Source: a virus
Reading direction: 5' to 3' (one strand)
Virus record (IMG/VR): IMGVR_UViG_3300008261_000118
Coordinates: 1 to 39,530 of that record
DNA length: 39,530 nucleotides
In this document: positions 1-10,420 of the stretch, in pieces
Numbering within the stretch: position 1 is the stretch's first letter
Layout: each line of letters opens with the position of its first letter
Translations under genes and position numbers: made by a program
The notes under the pieces: generated by a model
The model's database searches: none
Told to the model about the DNA's origin: nothing
The model's input: the letters and a program-made list of their open reading frames with translations, nothing else

Positions 1-865
1 AGAAGAAACAACACCAGCAAGTTGCCCTTGAATAGTTGCATTAATTGCGTAGGAACTTGTTTGACTTGCTAAATTATCAATACGAGCAGTTTGTCCTGCA
101 TCTACTGTTGCTAGTGATGAACTAAATGTAGAGTATCCAGTAGTTGCTGTAATGTCTACTTGACCAGAAGCACTTACTGTACCACCAGGAAGTAATGGTT
201 TTACTTGTGTTGAAGAAGAAACAACACCAGCAAGTTGTCCTTGTATTGTTGCGTTGATTGCATACGAACTGGTCAAACTCGCCAAGTTGTCAATACGAGT
301 AGTTTGTCCTGCATCTACTGTTGCTAGTGATGAACTAAATGTAGAGTATCCCGTAGTTGCGGTGATATCAACTTGATTTGATGCACTAACTGTTCCACCA
401 GGAAGAAGTGGCTTAACTTGTGTTGAAGAAGAAACTACTCCCGCAAGTTGACCTTGAATAGTTGCGTTAATTGCATACGAACTGGTCAAACTTGCTAGAT
501 TATCAATACGAGTAGTTTGTCCTGCATCAACTGTTGCCAACGAGGAACTAAATGTTGAATAGTTGGTTGTTGCTGTGATGTCTACTTGTCCAGATGATGA
601 TACCGTTCCACCAGGAAGTAATGGTTTAACTTGAGCCGACGATGATACGACACCAGCAAGTTGTCCTTGTATTGTTGCGTTAATTGCATATGAACCAGTT
701 GCTGCGTTCAGTGCGTTGATAGAAACATCTTGCAAATCATTTTTAGTTGCAATTGATGAACTAAATGTAGAGTATTCTGAGGTGGCAGTTAAACTAACTT
801 GACCAGAACTTGATACTGTCCCACCAGGAAGTAATGGTACTACTTGTGCAGAACTACTTACAACA
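1..865 (-). repeat. 213-bp (71-residue) tandem coding repeats in the fibre gene
   Basis: The phrase acaccagcaagttg, or a close variant, recurs at 11, 224, 437 and 650, exactly 213 bases apart; a related module boundary follows at 863. Each unit encodes a 71-residue module of the type QVDITATTGYSTFSSS, then LATVDAGQTTRIDNLASLTS, then SYAINATIQGQLAGVVSSS. The unit nearest 863 carries a variant centre (ATKNDLQDVSINALNAATGS). The exact codon-multiple period keeps the frame and suggests growth and shrinkage by recombination between units. Confidence 0.85.
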
Positions 866-3546
866 CCACTTAACTTGTTAGTAATATTATTATAATCTAT
901 TTGTGATGATGCAGTGACCCATCCTGGGTATTGTGCTGATGAGGAAACAGTTCCATCAGGAAGAAGTGGTTTAACTTGTGTGGAACTTGATACTACACCA
1001 GCAAGTTGCGATTGTATTGTTGAGTTGATTGCGTAGGAACTTGTTTGACTTGCCAAGTTATCGATGCGAGTGGTTTGGCCAGCATCTACGGTGGCTAGTG
1101 ATGAACTAAAGGTAGAATATCCAGTTGTTGCGGTAATATCAATTTGTGCTGAACTCGTGACCCATCCTGGATATTGTGCTGAGCTACTTACTGTTCCTCC
1201 AGGAAGTAGTGGTTGAACTTGTGTTGAACTACTGACGATACCTGCTGGAATATTTGATAAGGTATTATAGTTGACGCCAAATACTCCAGCACCGCTACCA
1301 GAAAGTGATGCGGATACTGCTGTTGCATTAATTGTTATTGCCGTAATACCATCATTTGTTGCTAAACTACCAGTAAGTGAATAACTACCATTTAATGACT
1401 TTGTATTATTCCACGTTGCCCCAGTATATACCAACAAGTCACCAATAGCTGGACTACTAATACCGACATCAGATAATCCTGCTAACGTGGTTGCTACTGG
1501 TTGTGTTCCACCCGATCCAACACCAGCAATGTTACGGAACAATCCAGCTTGAATAATAGTACAATCCGTCGCGTTTAGTAAGTCACGATTACTACCACCT
1601 TGAATTACGATGTATCCGATGAATACAGCATTAGCTGCCGTATCTGGTGCTTCCGTGAATGGTTCCGTATTAATTGCGTTAACTGCATTGAGTAGTGTGC
1701 TGTATGCGGTGTTACCATAATAGACAATAAACGCGTTGGTTGGTGACCCTGGAACCCAGAATACGCGTTGAATAGACCAATTACTTAAACCAATTGATGT
1801 TAATAACCCCGTTGCTGTATCAACGCGGTTTTGGTTATCGAGAGTGGGATATCCTGATCCACTAGCACCCGTATCAATAACAGGAGTTGATCCTGAGATA
1901 TAATAACGATATATCTTAGATATTGTAATATCACTTTCTTCTGTGACCGTGTTGGGATGGTTTGGATTATTTGCATAATTTGACCCTTCACGATATGATG
2001 TACCAGCGGTCTTTTTAATACTAAGTGATGGGCTACTACCACTTGCTTGTAAGGTGTGACCAGAAACTTTTAGTGGACCAAATGATCTAAAGAAGTCGTC
2101 CGCCTTTTGCGGAGCTCCATATGAAATTTGTGGAGCGTTATATGCTCCTGTTGATATTGATGCACTTGAATGTAAAATAACACCTAAATTGATTTGGGTA
2201 TCAAATTGATTGATGTCGGTACTACCCCAAGGAACAACTTGTTGTATAACATTACCTGCAACATCTAATCCAACGTAGGTAATCTTTGCTGAACCCGAAA
2301 ACGTAATAGGAACGTTGGTTTTTGCGTCCCATCGAACCAACTTAATTGTTGGATATGGGTCTTGGGTTGTTGATGCGTTAAGAGTTACAACAATACCTTC
2401 ACCTGCACTGATATTAAACGTGGTAGATCCTGTTGTTGTTGTTAGTATTCCACCCTTTAATAGACCCGTGTAGAGGTTACTTTCTAACCAACGTAAACGA
2501 GTAACGTTATTATATCCAGCACTATTTTGAGAGAAATATAAATCTTGGGTTGACCCACTAACATAAATGTAGGATGCGGAAATTGAGGTATCAATATTAC
2601 TGGTGACTGGGTTAAACTTTGCATATCCAGTAAATTCTGTATCTCCGTAAATTTGAATATTTGGAGTCGAGGTAATTGCTGCACCAGAGACAACTAAACT
2701 ACCAGATAACGTAGTGCTTCCTACTAAACTATTTGACCCACTAGTAAATAAACTACCTGTAACGGTTTGAGTACCATTAAATGTGTTTGATCCTGTAGTT
2801 GCAATTGTTGCAATACCTGTAGTATTACGTACATCAATTTGTGATGACGCAGTGACCCAACCAGGATATTGTGCGGAACTTGATACAGTTCCACCAGGAA
2901 GTAATGGTTTAACTTGTGTAGAAGAAGAAACAACACCAGCAAGTTGTCCTTGAATAGTTGCGTTAATTGCGTATGAACTGGTTGCTGCATTTAATGCACC
3001 GATAGATACGTCTTGTGTATCGTTTTTGGTTGCAATTGATGAACTAAAGGTTGAATAACCACTAGTTGCGGTAATATCTACTTGACCAGAACTTGATACT
3101 GTGTCTGCTGGTAAGTATGCTTTTACTTGTGCACTGCTTGATGCAACTCCAGCAAGTTGGCCTTGAATAGTTGCGTTAATTGCATACGAACTGGTCAAAC
3201 TTGCTAGATTATCAATACGAGTGGTTTGACCTGCATCAACTGTTGCCAACGATGAACTAAATGTCGAGTAGTTGGTAGTTGCTGTAATATCTACTTGATT
3301 TGATGCACTAACTGTTCCATCAGGTAATAATGGTTGAATTTGCGTTGACGAAGAAACAACACCAGACAGTTTATTTGTTATTGAGTTATAATCTACTTGA
3401 CCAGAACTTGATACTGTCCCTGCTGGTAGATTTGCGGCTACTTGGGCAGCTCCAGATACTATTCCAGAAGGAATATTAGATAGGAACGTATAATTTAACG
3501 AACCACTAAGTGCTGAACCTGTAATCTGACCTGCTATAATTGGCAT
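1..3546 (-). CDS. Repeat-built tail fibre-like protein (C-terminal part cut by window edge)
   Basis: An open frame runs from ATG at 3546 to the left edge without a stop at the points I checked; at least about 1180 residues are present. The start overlaps the TAA of the preceding fibre gene (TAATG). The protein is rich in Ser, Thr, Gly and Ala. It is made of short modules around phrases such as [34 protein letters not shown] and YSTFSSSLATVDAGQTTRID. A non-repetitive stretch of roughly 450 residues (about 2750-1250) contains segments such as ISYGAPQKADDFFRSFG. The modules also occur in the neighbouring fibre, so the two genes share building blocks. A long adsorption fibre or tail appendage is the likely role, by composition, repeats and position after gp18-gp19. 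No receptor-binding tip or chaperone is visible, because the C-terminus lies outside the window. Confidence 0.8.
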   Translation of the reverse strand, partial: MPIIAGQITGSALSGSLNYTFLSNIPSGIVSGAAQVAANLPAGTVSSSGQVDYNSITNKLSGVVSSSTQIQPLLPDGTVSASNQVDITATTNYSTFSSSLATVDAGQTTRIDNLASLTSSYAINATIQGQLAGVASSSAQVKAYLPADTVSSSGQVDITATSGYSTFSSSIATKNDTQDVSIGALNAATSSYAINATIQGQLAGVVSSSTQVKPLLPGGTVSSSAQYPGWVTASSQIDVRNTTGIATIATTGSNTFNGTQTVTGSLFTSGSNSLVGSTTLSGSLVVSGAAITSTPNIQIYGDTEFTGYAKFNPVTSNIDTSISASYIYVSGSTQDLYFSQNSAGYNNVTRLRWLESNLYTGLLKGGILTTTTGSTTFNISAGEGIVVTLNASTTQDPYPTIKLVRWDAKTNVPITFSGSAKITYVGLDVAGNVIQQVVPWGSTDINQFDTQINLGVILHSSASISTGAYNAPQISYGAPQKADDFFRSFGPLKVSGHTLQASGSSPSLSIKKTAGTSYREGSNYANNPNHPNTVTEESDITISKIYRYYISGSTPVIDTGASGSGYPTLDNQNRVDTATGLLTSIGLSNWSIQRVFWVPGSPTNAFIVYYGNTAYSTLLNAVNAINTEPFTEAPDTAANAVFIGYIVIQGGSNRDLLNATDCTIIQAGLFRNIAGVGSGGTQPVATTLAGLSDVGISSPAIGDLLVYTGATWNNTKSLNGSYSLTGSLATNDGITAITINATAVSASLSGSGAGVFGVNYNTLSNIPAGIVSSSTQVQPLLPGGTVSSSAQYPGWVTSSAQIDITATTGYSTFSSSLATVDAGQTTRIDNLASQTSSYAINSTIQSQLAGVVSSSTQVKPLLPDGTVSSSAQYPGWVTASSQIDYNNITNKLSGVVSSSAQVVPLLPGGTVSSSGQVSLTATSEYSTFSSSIATKNDLQDVSINALNAATGSYAINATIQGQLAGVVSSSAQVKPLLPGGTVSSSGQVDITATTNYSTFSSSLATVDAGQTTRIDNLASLTSSYAINATIQGQLAGVVSSSTQVKPLLPGGTVSASNQVDITATTGYSTFSSSLATVDAGQTTRIDNLASLTSSYAINATIQGQLAGVVSSSTQVKPLLPGGTVSASGQVDITATTGYSTFSSSLATVDAGQTARIDNLASQTSSYAINATIQGQLAGVVSS

Positions 3547-6500
3547 TAGTTAATCTCCGATAACATAAATCTAAACTTCTTACCAGACTTGTTATTGATA
3601 ATGTATAGATGTTCTTCACCTTCTTGAATAGTCCAGTTACCTGTTGTTCCATCTACGGTATTACCTGAAGAACCTTCATTAGATAATATTAAGTCACCCG
3701 TGTATATGTTTGCCCATCTCTTATCAGGTGCACCCAAGTTATAAGTATTATCTGCGGTTGGAGTGATATGATTTGAACTACTTACTCCAGCAAATGTTGG
3801 GGTATCAGATGTTTGTACACCCAAATCAACGTCAGTTAACTGAACACCATTTAATGTTAATCTTACAGTACCTTGGTTTGGTGATGCGAATGCCGAACTA
3901 CTGTATACACCACTCAACTTATTCGTAATAGAATTGTAATCTATTTGTGATGATGCAGATACTAGTGTTGGTTTACCATCAATATTTGTATATGCTACAT
4001 ATGATGCTGTATTTGCATTTTCTACGGTTCCTGCGGTTGCTAATGCAAATGAAGCTGTAGTTGCGAAACTTGCTGTTCCAAGTAATGAACCAGTAATACC
4101 ACCAGTTGATACCAATGAACCAGTTACGTGTGCTCCGTTATCATCTACTCTAAACTTTTCAGTCCAAGTTGCACCATTAAATGATGCGATATGGAAGTTT
4201 GCACCACTATTATTTCTAATATCATATACAAACTCTGCACCACCACGTTGATTTAGTGCCGTGTAGTTATTTCCAAATGTTTGATAATATGCACCGTAAA
4301 TGGAGCTACCATCAAAGAACCCAAACAACATATTGTTAGTGTTATCGTTATTATAAACTAATGGGAACGATGAACTTAAGAATACGTTTCCAATTATTGT
4401 TTGTGTTGCGGTAAATGTGTTTGAACCAGTAGTTGCAAGTGTTGAAATACCAGTTGTGTTACGAACATCTACTTGACCAGAACTTGATACTGTTCCTGCT
4501 GGAAGTAGTGGTTGAATTTGTGATGAACTACTTACCACACCACTTAATTTATTTTGAATTAAGTTATAATCAATTTGTGATGATGCTGTTACAGTTCCTG
4601 CTGGTAATACCAATCCACCACTAATTGTTCCAAGAACGCTTAATGAACCTGTAAATTGATGTGTATCGTCTGCTGTATCACCGAACTTAGTTGAACCAGA
4701 TTCGTAAATAATAGATGATGTTACGTATTCGGTTTGTATTTCTTGAGCGGTAAGTGTTCCAGCGACAGTTAAGTTTTGTGGGAAAGTAAAGTTTGCTGTT
4801 GCAAATGTGGTTCCTGTAATACTATTTAATTCTATTTGACTTGATGCGGTTACCCATCCTGGGTATTGTGCGGAACTTGATACTGTTCCGTTAGGAAGTA
4901 GTGGTTGAACTTGTGCACTACTTGATACAACATCACTTAACTTATTTTGAATTGAGTTATAGTCAATTTGACTTGATGCGGTTACCCATCCTGGGTATTG
5001 TACGGAACTTGAAACAGTTCCACCAGGTAAGAACGCCTTGACTTGGGTAGAACTACTGACCAAATCTGCTGGTTTATTTGCTACAGAATTCCAATCACTT
5101 GCTGCACCAGGAACATAACTTGCTGTTAATGCAAATGATGACGTTGCTGGTATAAATGTTATACTGGTTGCTGCGCTTGCGGTAGTTGCAAATGACGCCG
5201 ATGTTGCTGTAGTTGCACTACCCGTTAATGAACCAGTAAATCCACCGTTTAATACATTTAAACTACCAGTTAATGAAAGTGTTCCCGATACGGCCATCGA
5301 CCCATTGAAGGTCATTGTATCTGCGGTGGTAGTTAATGAACCACTAATTACTTGATTACCAACAAATGTATTTGAACCAGTTGTTGCTAACGCACCAATA
5401 CCAGTGGTATTTTGCACCACAATTTGTGCGGAACTAGTGACCCATCCTGGGTATTGTGCTGAACTTGAAACGGTTCCACCAGGAAGTAATGGTACTACTT
5501 GTGCTGATGCGGAAACTACACCAGATAATTTGTTGGTAATATTATTATAATCAATTTGTGATGATGCGGTTACCCAACCAGGATATTGTGCCGATGCACT
5601 TACAGTGCCACCAGGTAAGAACGCCTTGACTTGGGTAGAACTACTTACGATATCTGCTGGTTTATTTGCTAATGATGCCCAGTCACTTGCTGCACCTGCT
5701 ACATAACTTGCGGTTGTTGCAAATGATGCTGATGTACCACTTAATGAGTTAAATTGTGTTGATGAAGATATTACACCACTTAACTTATTTTGTATACTAT
5801 TATAATCAATTTGCGCAGAACTTGTGACCCAACCAGGATATTGTGCTGAACTTGATACTGTACCGAGTGGTACGTTTTGTGCATTTAGTGCAAATGATGC
5901 TGTGGTTGCAAACGATGCTGTTGTTGCTGTATTAGCATTTCCGATCAAATTACCAAGGAACGACCCAGTAAATGCACCAGATACAGGTGAAAGAGTCGAT
6001 GACCCCGATGGTGTTATAGATAATGTACCATTATTATCAGAGATTGCGAGCGTGCCAAGATATAAAGTAGAACCAGAAAGATATAAACTTCTAAACTTTA
6101 ATGATGGTGAACCTAGGTCAAATACAGAATCATTTGATGGTAATATACTACCACTGATATTTACACTACCTGTTATTTCGTGTTGATTACTTGCTTTTAA
6201 TGTTAACTTACGATTGGCGTAAGTGTCACCACCTGCGAAAATAGTAACGTTACTATTTGCGGTTGATGTACCAACTACTAAATTACTACCTGTGGTATAC
6301 AGATAACCGTCTCCTGGTAAATCATAAATTCTATTACCAACGTAGTTATCACTATTGATACCCATATCAATGTAACCAAAATCTTCTGTACCTAATGGTG
6401 TTACTGCAACTATGTCAGACGATACAGAAGAACCTGTACTTAAGTTACGAACATTGATTTGTAAGTAATTGTTAATTGTTGCGTGTGCAGTGATTAAATT

Positions 6501-9374
6501 ATATGAATTTGTTAGACCACCATATAAACCAAAGATATCTGGTGCGGTTTCGTCAAAGAATGTAGTTCCACCAAATATAATACTAGAACCAGTTTGATAT
6601 AATCTACTTCTAAATAACGTGTTTGCTGTATTAAAGAATGGAATATAGTTTGTAGTTCCACCGCTAACTGCTGTTGCAAATGATGCGGTCGTTGCTATAC
6701 CAGATAACGAACCAGTAAATCCTTGTGTTGCTGTAAGACTACCAGTGATGTCGTGTAAATTATTTGCTCGTAATTCTACTTTTTTATCCGATGGAGTATC
6801 ACCGCCAGTAAATAATACTACACTTCCTGTATCACTTGCAGAACCTACTACTAAATTTCCACCTACTGTATAAAGGTATGCATCACCCGCAACATCATAA
6901 ATTTCCGTACCAACATAATTGTCATCATTGATACCCATATCAATGAAGCCAGATGTTTCTGTTCCTAGTCTCTTAACCGCAACTATATCTGATGATGCAG
7001 AAGAACCTGTACTTAAGTTACGAACATTTATTTGTAAGTAGTTGTCAATTATTGCGTGCGCAGTGATTAAATTAAATGAGTCTGTTATACCACCGTACAA
7101 GCCAAAGATATCTGGTGCGGTTTCATCATAGAATGTCGTTCCACCAAATATAATACTAGAACCAGTTTGGTATAATCTACTACGTGTAAGTGTATTTGCT
7201 GATGACCAAAGTGGTATATAATCTTCTGTTCCACCACTTACTGCTGTAGACAACGATGCGGTAGCTGAATATGAGGCAGATGTACCAGTTAATGCATTAA
7301 ACTGAGTTGAGGAGGATATTACACCACTCAACTTATTAGTGATTGCGTTATAATCAATTTGTGCGGAACTAGTGACCCATCCTGGGTATTGTGCAGAACT
7401 ACTGACGAGTCCTGCAATAATTGGACCTGCAGGACCAGTTGGACCTGTAACACCTGCTGGTCCTGGTGCACCTGCCAAACTTACTTGCCATGCTGTGTAT
7501 GTACCCGAACCAGTAGCCGTTGTAATATTAGCTACTAATTGACCTGTTCCACTATCGTATGAGGTAACACTACCTTCCATTTTGTTACTATTATCGAATG
7601 CGATAATAACAGATTGACCAATACTATATGCAAGTCCCGTTGCAATAGTTAATGTTTTTGAACCAGTTCCGATAGAAAGTGATGTGCTACTGGTTGTAGA
7701 ATAGATGTCACCAGGTAAACCAGTTGCACCAGTTGGACCCGTGGTTCCTTGTGGACCTGTTGGACCTGTGCTACCTGTTGGACCTACTGGACCTGTTGGA
7801 CCTGTGGAACCTGTAACACCAGTTGCACCAGTAACACCAATTGGACCAGTTGCACCTTCTGAGCCTGTTACACCTTGTGGACCTGTTGGGCCTGTAGAAC
7901 CAGTAACACCTTGTAAACCTACTGGACCTGTACTACCTGTTACACCTTGTGGACCTGTTGGTCCTGTACTACCCGTTGGTCCTTCTGGACCAATTGGACC
8001 TGTGCTACCTGTTGGTCCAGCAGTACCTGCTGGACCTGTTGAACCCGTTGGTCCTGCAACACCTGTTGGTCCAGTTACACCAATTGGTCCTGTTGGACCT
8101 GTTATACCTTGTGGACCTGTACTACCAGTTGGCCCTTGAATACCTGTTGCACCTTGTACACCTGTTGGACCTGTTTCTCCTTGGTTACCTTCTGGTCCTT
8201 GTGGACCTGTACTACCAGTTGGACCTGTTGGACCTATTGGACCGACTGGACCTTGTGGACCAACACTACCAGATGGACCAGATGCACCTGTTGGGCCTTC
8301 TGGTCCTGTTGGGCCTGTACTGCCTGTTACACCTTGTGGACCTATTGGGCCTGTTGGACCTGTGGTACCTTGTGGACCTGTTGGGCCTGTAGAACCCGAT
8401 GGTCCGTAGATATCACCAACGTCTACCCAAGAAGTTCCATTATATACCCATAAATCTTGACCAATAATAAATGCAGAACCAGTTGGCGCCGATGGAGGAA
8501 GGCTACCCGTATCTGGTAAACTACCACTAATATTTAATCCAGGACCAATTGGACCTGTTGGACCTGTGACACCTTGGATACCTTGCGGTCCTGTTGACCC
8601 TGTTGGTCCTTGGATACCTGTTGCACCAGTAATACCAATATCACCTTGTGGTCCTTGTGGACCTGTGCTACCAGTTGGACCTGTTGGGCCTATTGGACCA
8701 ATTGAACCTTGTGGACCTGTATCACCTTGCGGACCTGTACTACCAGTTGGTCCTTGAATACCTTGAATACCCGTAGGACCTGTACTACCAGTTGGACCAG
8801 ATGCACCTGTTGGACCTTCCGGACCAGTTGCACCTATTGGCCCCGTGATTCCTTGTGGTCCTGTACTACCTGTTACACCTTGTGGACCGATAGGACCAGT
8901 AGATCCAGTAACACCTTGAATACCTTGTGGTCCTGTACTACCTGTTACACCTTGTGGACCAATTGCACCAGTTGGACCTGTGACACCTTGAATACCTTGT
9001 GGACCAGTGCTACCAGTTGGTCCTTGCGCACCAGTAGGACCTGTGGTACCTTGTACACCTGTTGCACCTTGTGCACCTGTTAAACCTTGAATACCTGTTG
9101 CACCTTGACTACCTGATGGACCTGTTGGTCCCGTTGCACCACCTGGAGAGCCTGCAACACCCGTTGCACCACGAGGACCAGTTGCACCAGTTGGACCTGT
9201 TGCACCATCTCCACCACCACCTCCACCACCACCATTTAATGCATAACTTGCAGTCAATGCATAAGAAGAACTTACTGCGGAATCAGCGACATTTAAAAAT
9301 GATCCTGAACCACCTAAGTTTCTGACAACTACATCTGGTTTTTGTATAACAACAGTAATATCTGGTAAGCTCAT
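3546..9374 (-). CDS. Giant collagen-like tail fibre protein (1942 aa)
   Basis: The N-terminus (about 50 residues) is non-repetitive and ends in a run of eight glycines. Two long collagen-like Gly-x-y tracts follow, mostly GPTGPTG, GPQGVTG and GATG triplets. They are separated by a short globular insert with the phrase [17 protein letters not shown] beta-rich insert, [13 protein letters not shown]-type modules, a duplicated domain of about 165 residues, and more SSSAQ modules come next. The C-terminal part carries [20 protein letters not shown], a phrase typical of phage fibre shafts, and ends near [10 protein letters not shown]. Collagen-like tracts in phage fibres form trimeric rods, so a trimeric fibre is inferred. 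The gene starts three bases after the small structural gene upstream; its SD is weak. It is very long for a fibre and has no visible self-cleaving chaperone domain. Confidence 0.88.
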   Translation of the reverse strand: MSLPDITVVIQKPDVVVRNLGGSGSFLNVADSAVSSSYALTASYALNGGGGGGGGDGATGPTGATGPRGATGVAGSPGGATGPTGPSGSQGATGIQGLTGAQGATGVQGTTGPTGAQGPTGSTGPQGIQGVTGPTGAIGPQGVTGSTGPQGIQGVTGSTGPIGPQGVTGSTGPQGITGPIGATGPEGPTGASGPTGSTGPTGIQGIQGPTGSTGPQGDTGPQGSIGPIGPTGPTGSTGPQGPQGDIGITGATGIQGPTGSTGPQGIQGVTGPTGPIGPGLNISGSLPDTGSLPPSAPTGSAFIIGQDLWVYNGTSWVDVGDIYGPSGSTGPTGPQGTTGPTGPIGPQGVTGSTGPTGPEGPTGASGPSGSVGPQGPVGPIGPTGPTGSTGPQGPEGNQGETGPTGVQGATGIQGPTGSTGPQGITGPTGPIGVTGPTGVAGPTGSTGPAGTAGPTGSTGPIGPEGPTGSTGPTGPQGVTGSTGPVGLQGVTGSTGPTGPQGVTGSEGATGPIGVTGATGVTGSTGPTGPVGPTGSTGPTGPQGTTGPTGATGLPGDIYSTTSSTSLSIGTGSKTLTIATGLAYSIGQSVIIAFDNSNKMEGSVTSYDSGTGQLVANITTATGSGTYTAWQVSLAGAPGPAGVTGPTGPAGPIIAGLVSSSAQYPGWVTSSAQIDYNAITNKLSGVISSSTQFNALTGTSASYSATASLSTAVSGGTEDYIPLWSSANTLTRSRLYQTGSSIIFGGTTFYDETAPDIFGLYGGITDSFNLITAHAIIDNYLQINVRNLSTGSSASSDIVAVKRLGTETSGFIDMGINDDNYVGTEIYDVAGDAYLYTVGGNLVVGSASDTGSVVLFTGGDTPSDKKVELRANNLHDITGSLTATQGFTGSLSGIATTASFATAVSGGTTNYIPFFNTANTLFRSRLYQTGSSIIFGGTTFFDETAPDIFGLYGGLTNSYNLITAHATINNYLQINVRNLSTGSSVSSDIVAVTPLGTEDFGYIDMGINSDNYVGNRIYDLPGDGYLYTTGSNLVVGTSTANSNVTIFAGGDTYANRKLTLKASNQHEITGSVNISGSILPSNDSVFDLGSPSLKFRSLYLSGSTLYLGTLAISDNNGTLSITPSGSSTLSPVSGAFTGSFLGNLIGNANTATTASFATTASFALNAQNVPLGTVSSSAQYPGWVTSSAQIDYNSIQNKLSGVISSSTQFNSLSGTSASFATTASYVAGAASDWASLANKPADIVSSSTQVKAFLPGGTVSASAQYPGWVTASSQIDYNNITNKLSGVVSASAQVVPLLPGGTVSSSAQYPGWVTSSAQIVVQNTTGIGALATTGSNTFVGNQVISGSLTTTADTMTFNGSMAVSGTLSLTGSLNVLNGGFTGSLTGSATTATSASFATTASAATSITFIPATSSFALTASYVPGAASDWNSVANKPADLVSSSTQVKAFLPGGTVSSSVQYPGWVTASSQIDYNSIQNKLSDVVSSSAQVQPLLPNGTVSSSAQYPGWVTASSQIELNSITGTTFATANFTFPQNLTVAGTLTAQEIQTEYVTSSIIYESGSTKFGDTADDTHQFTGSLSVLGTISGGLVLPAGTVTASSQIDYNLIQNKLSGVVSSSSQIQPLLPAGTVSSSGQVDVRNTTGISTLATTGSNTFTATQTIIGNVFLSSSFPLVYNNDNTNNMLFGFFDGSSIYGAYYQTFGNNYTALNQRGGAEFVYDIRNNSGANFHIASFNGATWTEKFRVDDNGAHVTGSLVSTGGITGSLLGTASFATTASFALATAGTVENANTASYVAYTNIDGKPTLVSASSQIDYNSITNKLSGVYSSSAFASPNQGTVRLTLNGVQLTDVDLGVQTSDTPTFAGVSSSNHITPTADNTYNLGAPDKRWANIYTGDLILSNEGSSGNTVDGTTGNWTIQEGEEHLYIINNKSGKKFRFMLSEIN
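6171..7236 (-). repeat. Duplicated fibre domain, two copies offset by 573 bp
   Basis: Two copies of a domain containing [42 protein letters not shown] and DIVAV lie about 191 codons apart (copy one roughly 6744-7236, copy two roughly 6171-6663). For example ccaaatataatactagaacc begins at 6571 and again at 7144. The copies differ by scattered substitutions, so the duplication is not brand new, but long stretches remain nearly identical in DNA. Confidence 0.85.
7712..9209 (-). repeat. Collagen-like Gly-x-y coding repeat tract with one break
   Basis: Nine-base coding repeats give mostly G-P-T, G-S-T, G-A-T, G-P-Q and G-V-T triplets. The tract is interrupted near 8400-8535 by a globular insert. 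Threonine or glutamine usually fills the Y position where animal collagens carry hydroxyproline, as in bacterial and phage collagen-like proteins. The same DNA read on the plus strand yields long Pro/Val- or Leu-rich spurious frames. Confidence 0.9.
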
Positions 9375-9377
9375 CTT

Positions 9378-9725
9378 TTATCTCGTTGCAGCTGGACGAA
9401 CGGTGAGTGGTCCTTCTAAAATACGACGATTTACTGGGGTGCCTGAACCGCTTGTAATTAAAATATCATACACATATCTACGTTGTGTAAGATTTATTGT
9501 TTGATCTTCATTTAATGTAATACGTAAACTACCAGATGTATATGGTAAAACTTTTGCTACATTAAATGATGTAGCAATTTCATCTGTTGTATAATTTTCA
9601 CGTACTTGACCAGTGATATTGTAATGTGTAATATCTAATGGTGTGCCTGAGACAGTTTGTAATAACGTTACGAGTACTTCAAATGTTTCCCCTTGACCCA
9701 CTCGTAATTCTGTTAATTGTGGCAT
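9378..9725 (-). CDS. Small virion structural protein, fibre-operon leader (115 aa)
   Basis: A compact, beta-rich protein beginning MPQLTELRVGQGETFEV, with a central DITHYNITGQVRENY and a C-terminal RRILEGPLTVRPAATR. I do not recognise a named family. The pattern (low complexity absent, alternating hydrophobics, TSGSLRITL and VYDILITSGSG strands) fits a small beta-sandwich adaptor or fibre-base protein. It is the first gene after the tail-tube terminator and promoter and lies three bases before the giant fibre, so a role in fibre attachment is inferred from position only. An in-frame GTG at 9734 could add three residues; the ATG at 9725 is preferred, with GGG eight bases upstream. Confidence 0.7.
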   Translation of the reverse strand: MPQLTELRVGQGETFEVLVTLLQTVSGTPLDITHYNITGQVRENYTTDEIATSFNVAKVLPYTSGSLRITLNEDQTINLTQRRYVYDILITSGSGTPVNRRILEGPLTVRPAATR

Positions 9726-9758
9726 ATTACACACCCAAGTTAAAAATATTTCTACCTC

Positions 9759-9786
9759 TATATAAGTATCATTTCAATTGATACAA
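9759..9786 (-). promoter_or_regulatory. Candidate sigma70-like promoter for the fibre operon
   Basis: On the minus strand TTGTAT (9786-9781), a 16-base spacer and TATATA (9764-9759), followed by GA, stand 33 bases before the ATG at 9725 and after the gp19 terminator. The same layout, TTGTCA-16-TATATAGA, occurs upstream of gp22. An inverted repeat GTATCA-7-TGATAC (9766-9784) sits inside the spacer and could be an operator. No exact late-type CTATTTATA is present; the nearest is CTATTTGTA at 9782-9790. Confidence 0.45.
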
Positions 9787-9800
9787 ATAGATTTTATAAG

Positions 9801-9845
9801 TAAAAATCCCCTTCGTGAGTATAGAACACCTGCATCACGAAGGGG
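9801..9845 (-). terminator. Rho-independent terminator after gp19
   Basis: On the minus strand an 11-bp perfect stem (CCCCTTCGTGA / TCACGAAGGGG, arms at 9835-9845 and 9808-9818) with a 16-base loop is followed by ATTTTTA. It lies 25 bases after the gp19 stop and before the fibre promoter, so it ends the sheath-tube transcript. The upstream side is also A-rich (AAAAAACTC), but its U-tract would be poor in the other direction. Confidence 0.85.
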
Positions 9846-9870
9846 ATAAATACATCCTGAGTTTTTTGGA

Positions 9871-10365
9871 TTAGTAGTTCAATACGCAGTAGTCTGGTTG
9901 AATTTCTAATTCAATTGCTACGTTATCACTGGTATCTGCCCATTCAAGGTCACCAAATGTTGCACGTGTAATTTGTGCACCCTTGATAATCCATTCTTCA
10001 ACCTTATCACCTACTGGGCCAAGAACTTGAAGGGTCAAATCTTTCTTATAGAATTCTGCATATCCGTCACGACCTGTTACTGATTCGTGGTGGAGACGAA
10101 CCCATTCCATTACTGCTTGTGCACCTGATGGTACAACAGGATCGTAAAGGGTCAAAGTCATTGGTTGCCATACAGACACACCCTTAACAAAACGAACGGT
10201 GTTGATGTGTGGAACTTTAATGGTATCTTGACGAATTTCTGGACGGCTGACCTTTCTTACGATGTAAGCTGGTACGCCTTCAATTAACATTAAAAAGCGA
10301 TTTTTAACTTTTGGTTCGAACGCCGTAAAGAAAATTTCATTTTCGGCTACGATATTGTTTGCCAT
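9871..10365 (-). CDS. gp19: Tail tube protein (gp19-like)
   Basis: At 164 residues it nearly equals T4 gp19 (163). Features include FEPKVKNRFLMLIEGVPAYI near the N-terminus, a central SVWQPMTLTLYDPVVPSGAQ, and RDGYAEFYKKDLTLQVLGP with KGAQITRATFGDLEWA towards the end, the standard layout of T4-type tube subunits. These stack as hexamers to form the inner tube through which DNA passes. It follows the sheath gene, as in T4. It has a strong SD (TTAGGAGATACACATG) and a CTATTTATA element 22 bases upstream of the start, so it probably has its own late transcript in addition to read-through from gp18. A terminator follows. Confidence 0.93.
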   Translation of the reverse strand: MANNIVAENEIFFTAFEPKVKNRFLMLIEGVPAYIVRKVSRPEIRQDTIKVPHINTVRFVKGVSVWQPMTLTLYDPVVPSGAQAVMEWVRLHHESVTGRDGYAEFYKKDLTLQVLGPVGDKVEEWIIKGAQITRATFGDLEWADTSDNVAIELEIQPDYCVLNY

Positions 10366-10387
10366 GTGTATCTCCTAACAGATTTAC

Positions 10388-10396
10388 TATAAATAG
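10388..10396 (-). promoter_or_regulatory. Candidate late promoter element (CTATTTATA) upstream of gp19
   Basis: The minus strand reads GACTATTTATAGTAAA, 22 bases before the gp19 ATG. It is one of five exact copies placed at similar distances before genes in this window. Here it is also part of a short palindrome (ACTATTTATAGT). Confidence 0.5.
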
Positions 10397-10420
10397 TCGG
10401 TAAGTTAAAAATATAACCTA

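Noticed and set aside
1-865. Regular repeats considered as a CRISPR array
   Set aside because: The 213-bp units are contiguous, coding and in frame, with no short repeat/unique spacer pattern.
1800-2990. Three short minus-strand frames near the left edge
   Set aside because: They are out of frame with the long fibre frame that starts at 3546 and runs off the edge; the long frame gives coherent repeat modules.
5824-6186. 120-codon plus-strand frame inside the fibre gene
   Set aside because: It is antisense to a well-supported fibre domain, with no SD and no recognisable domain; open by composition only.
7705-9325. Several long plus-strand frames rich in Pro/Val/Gly, Leu or Trp/Thr/Cys
   Set aside because: They are antisense shadows of the collagen-like nine-base repeats; none has an SD or a sensible composition.
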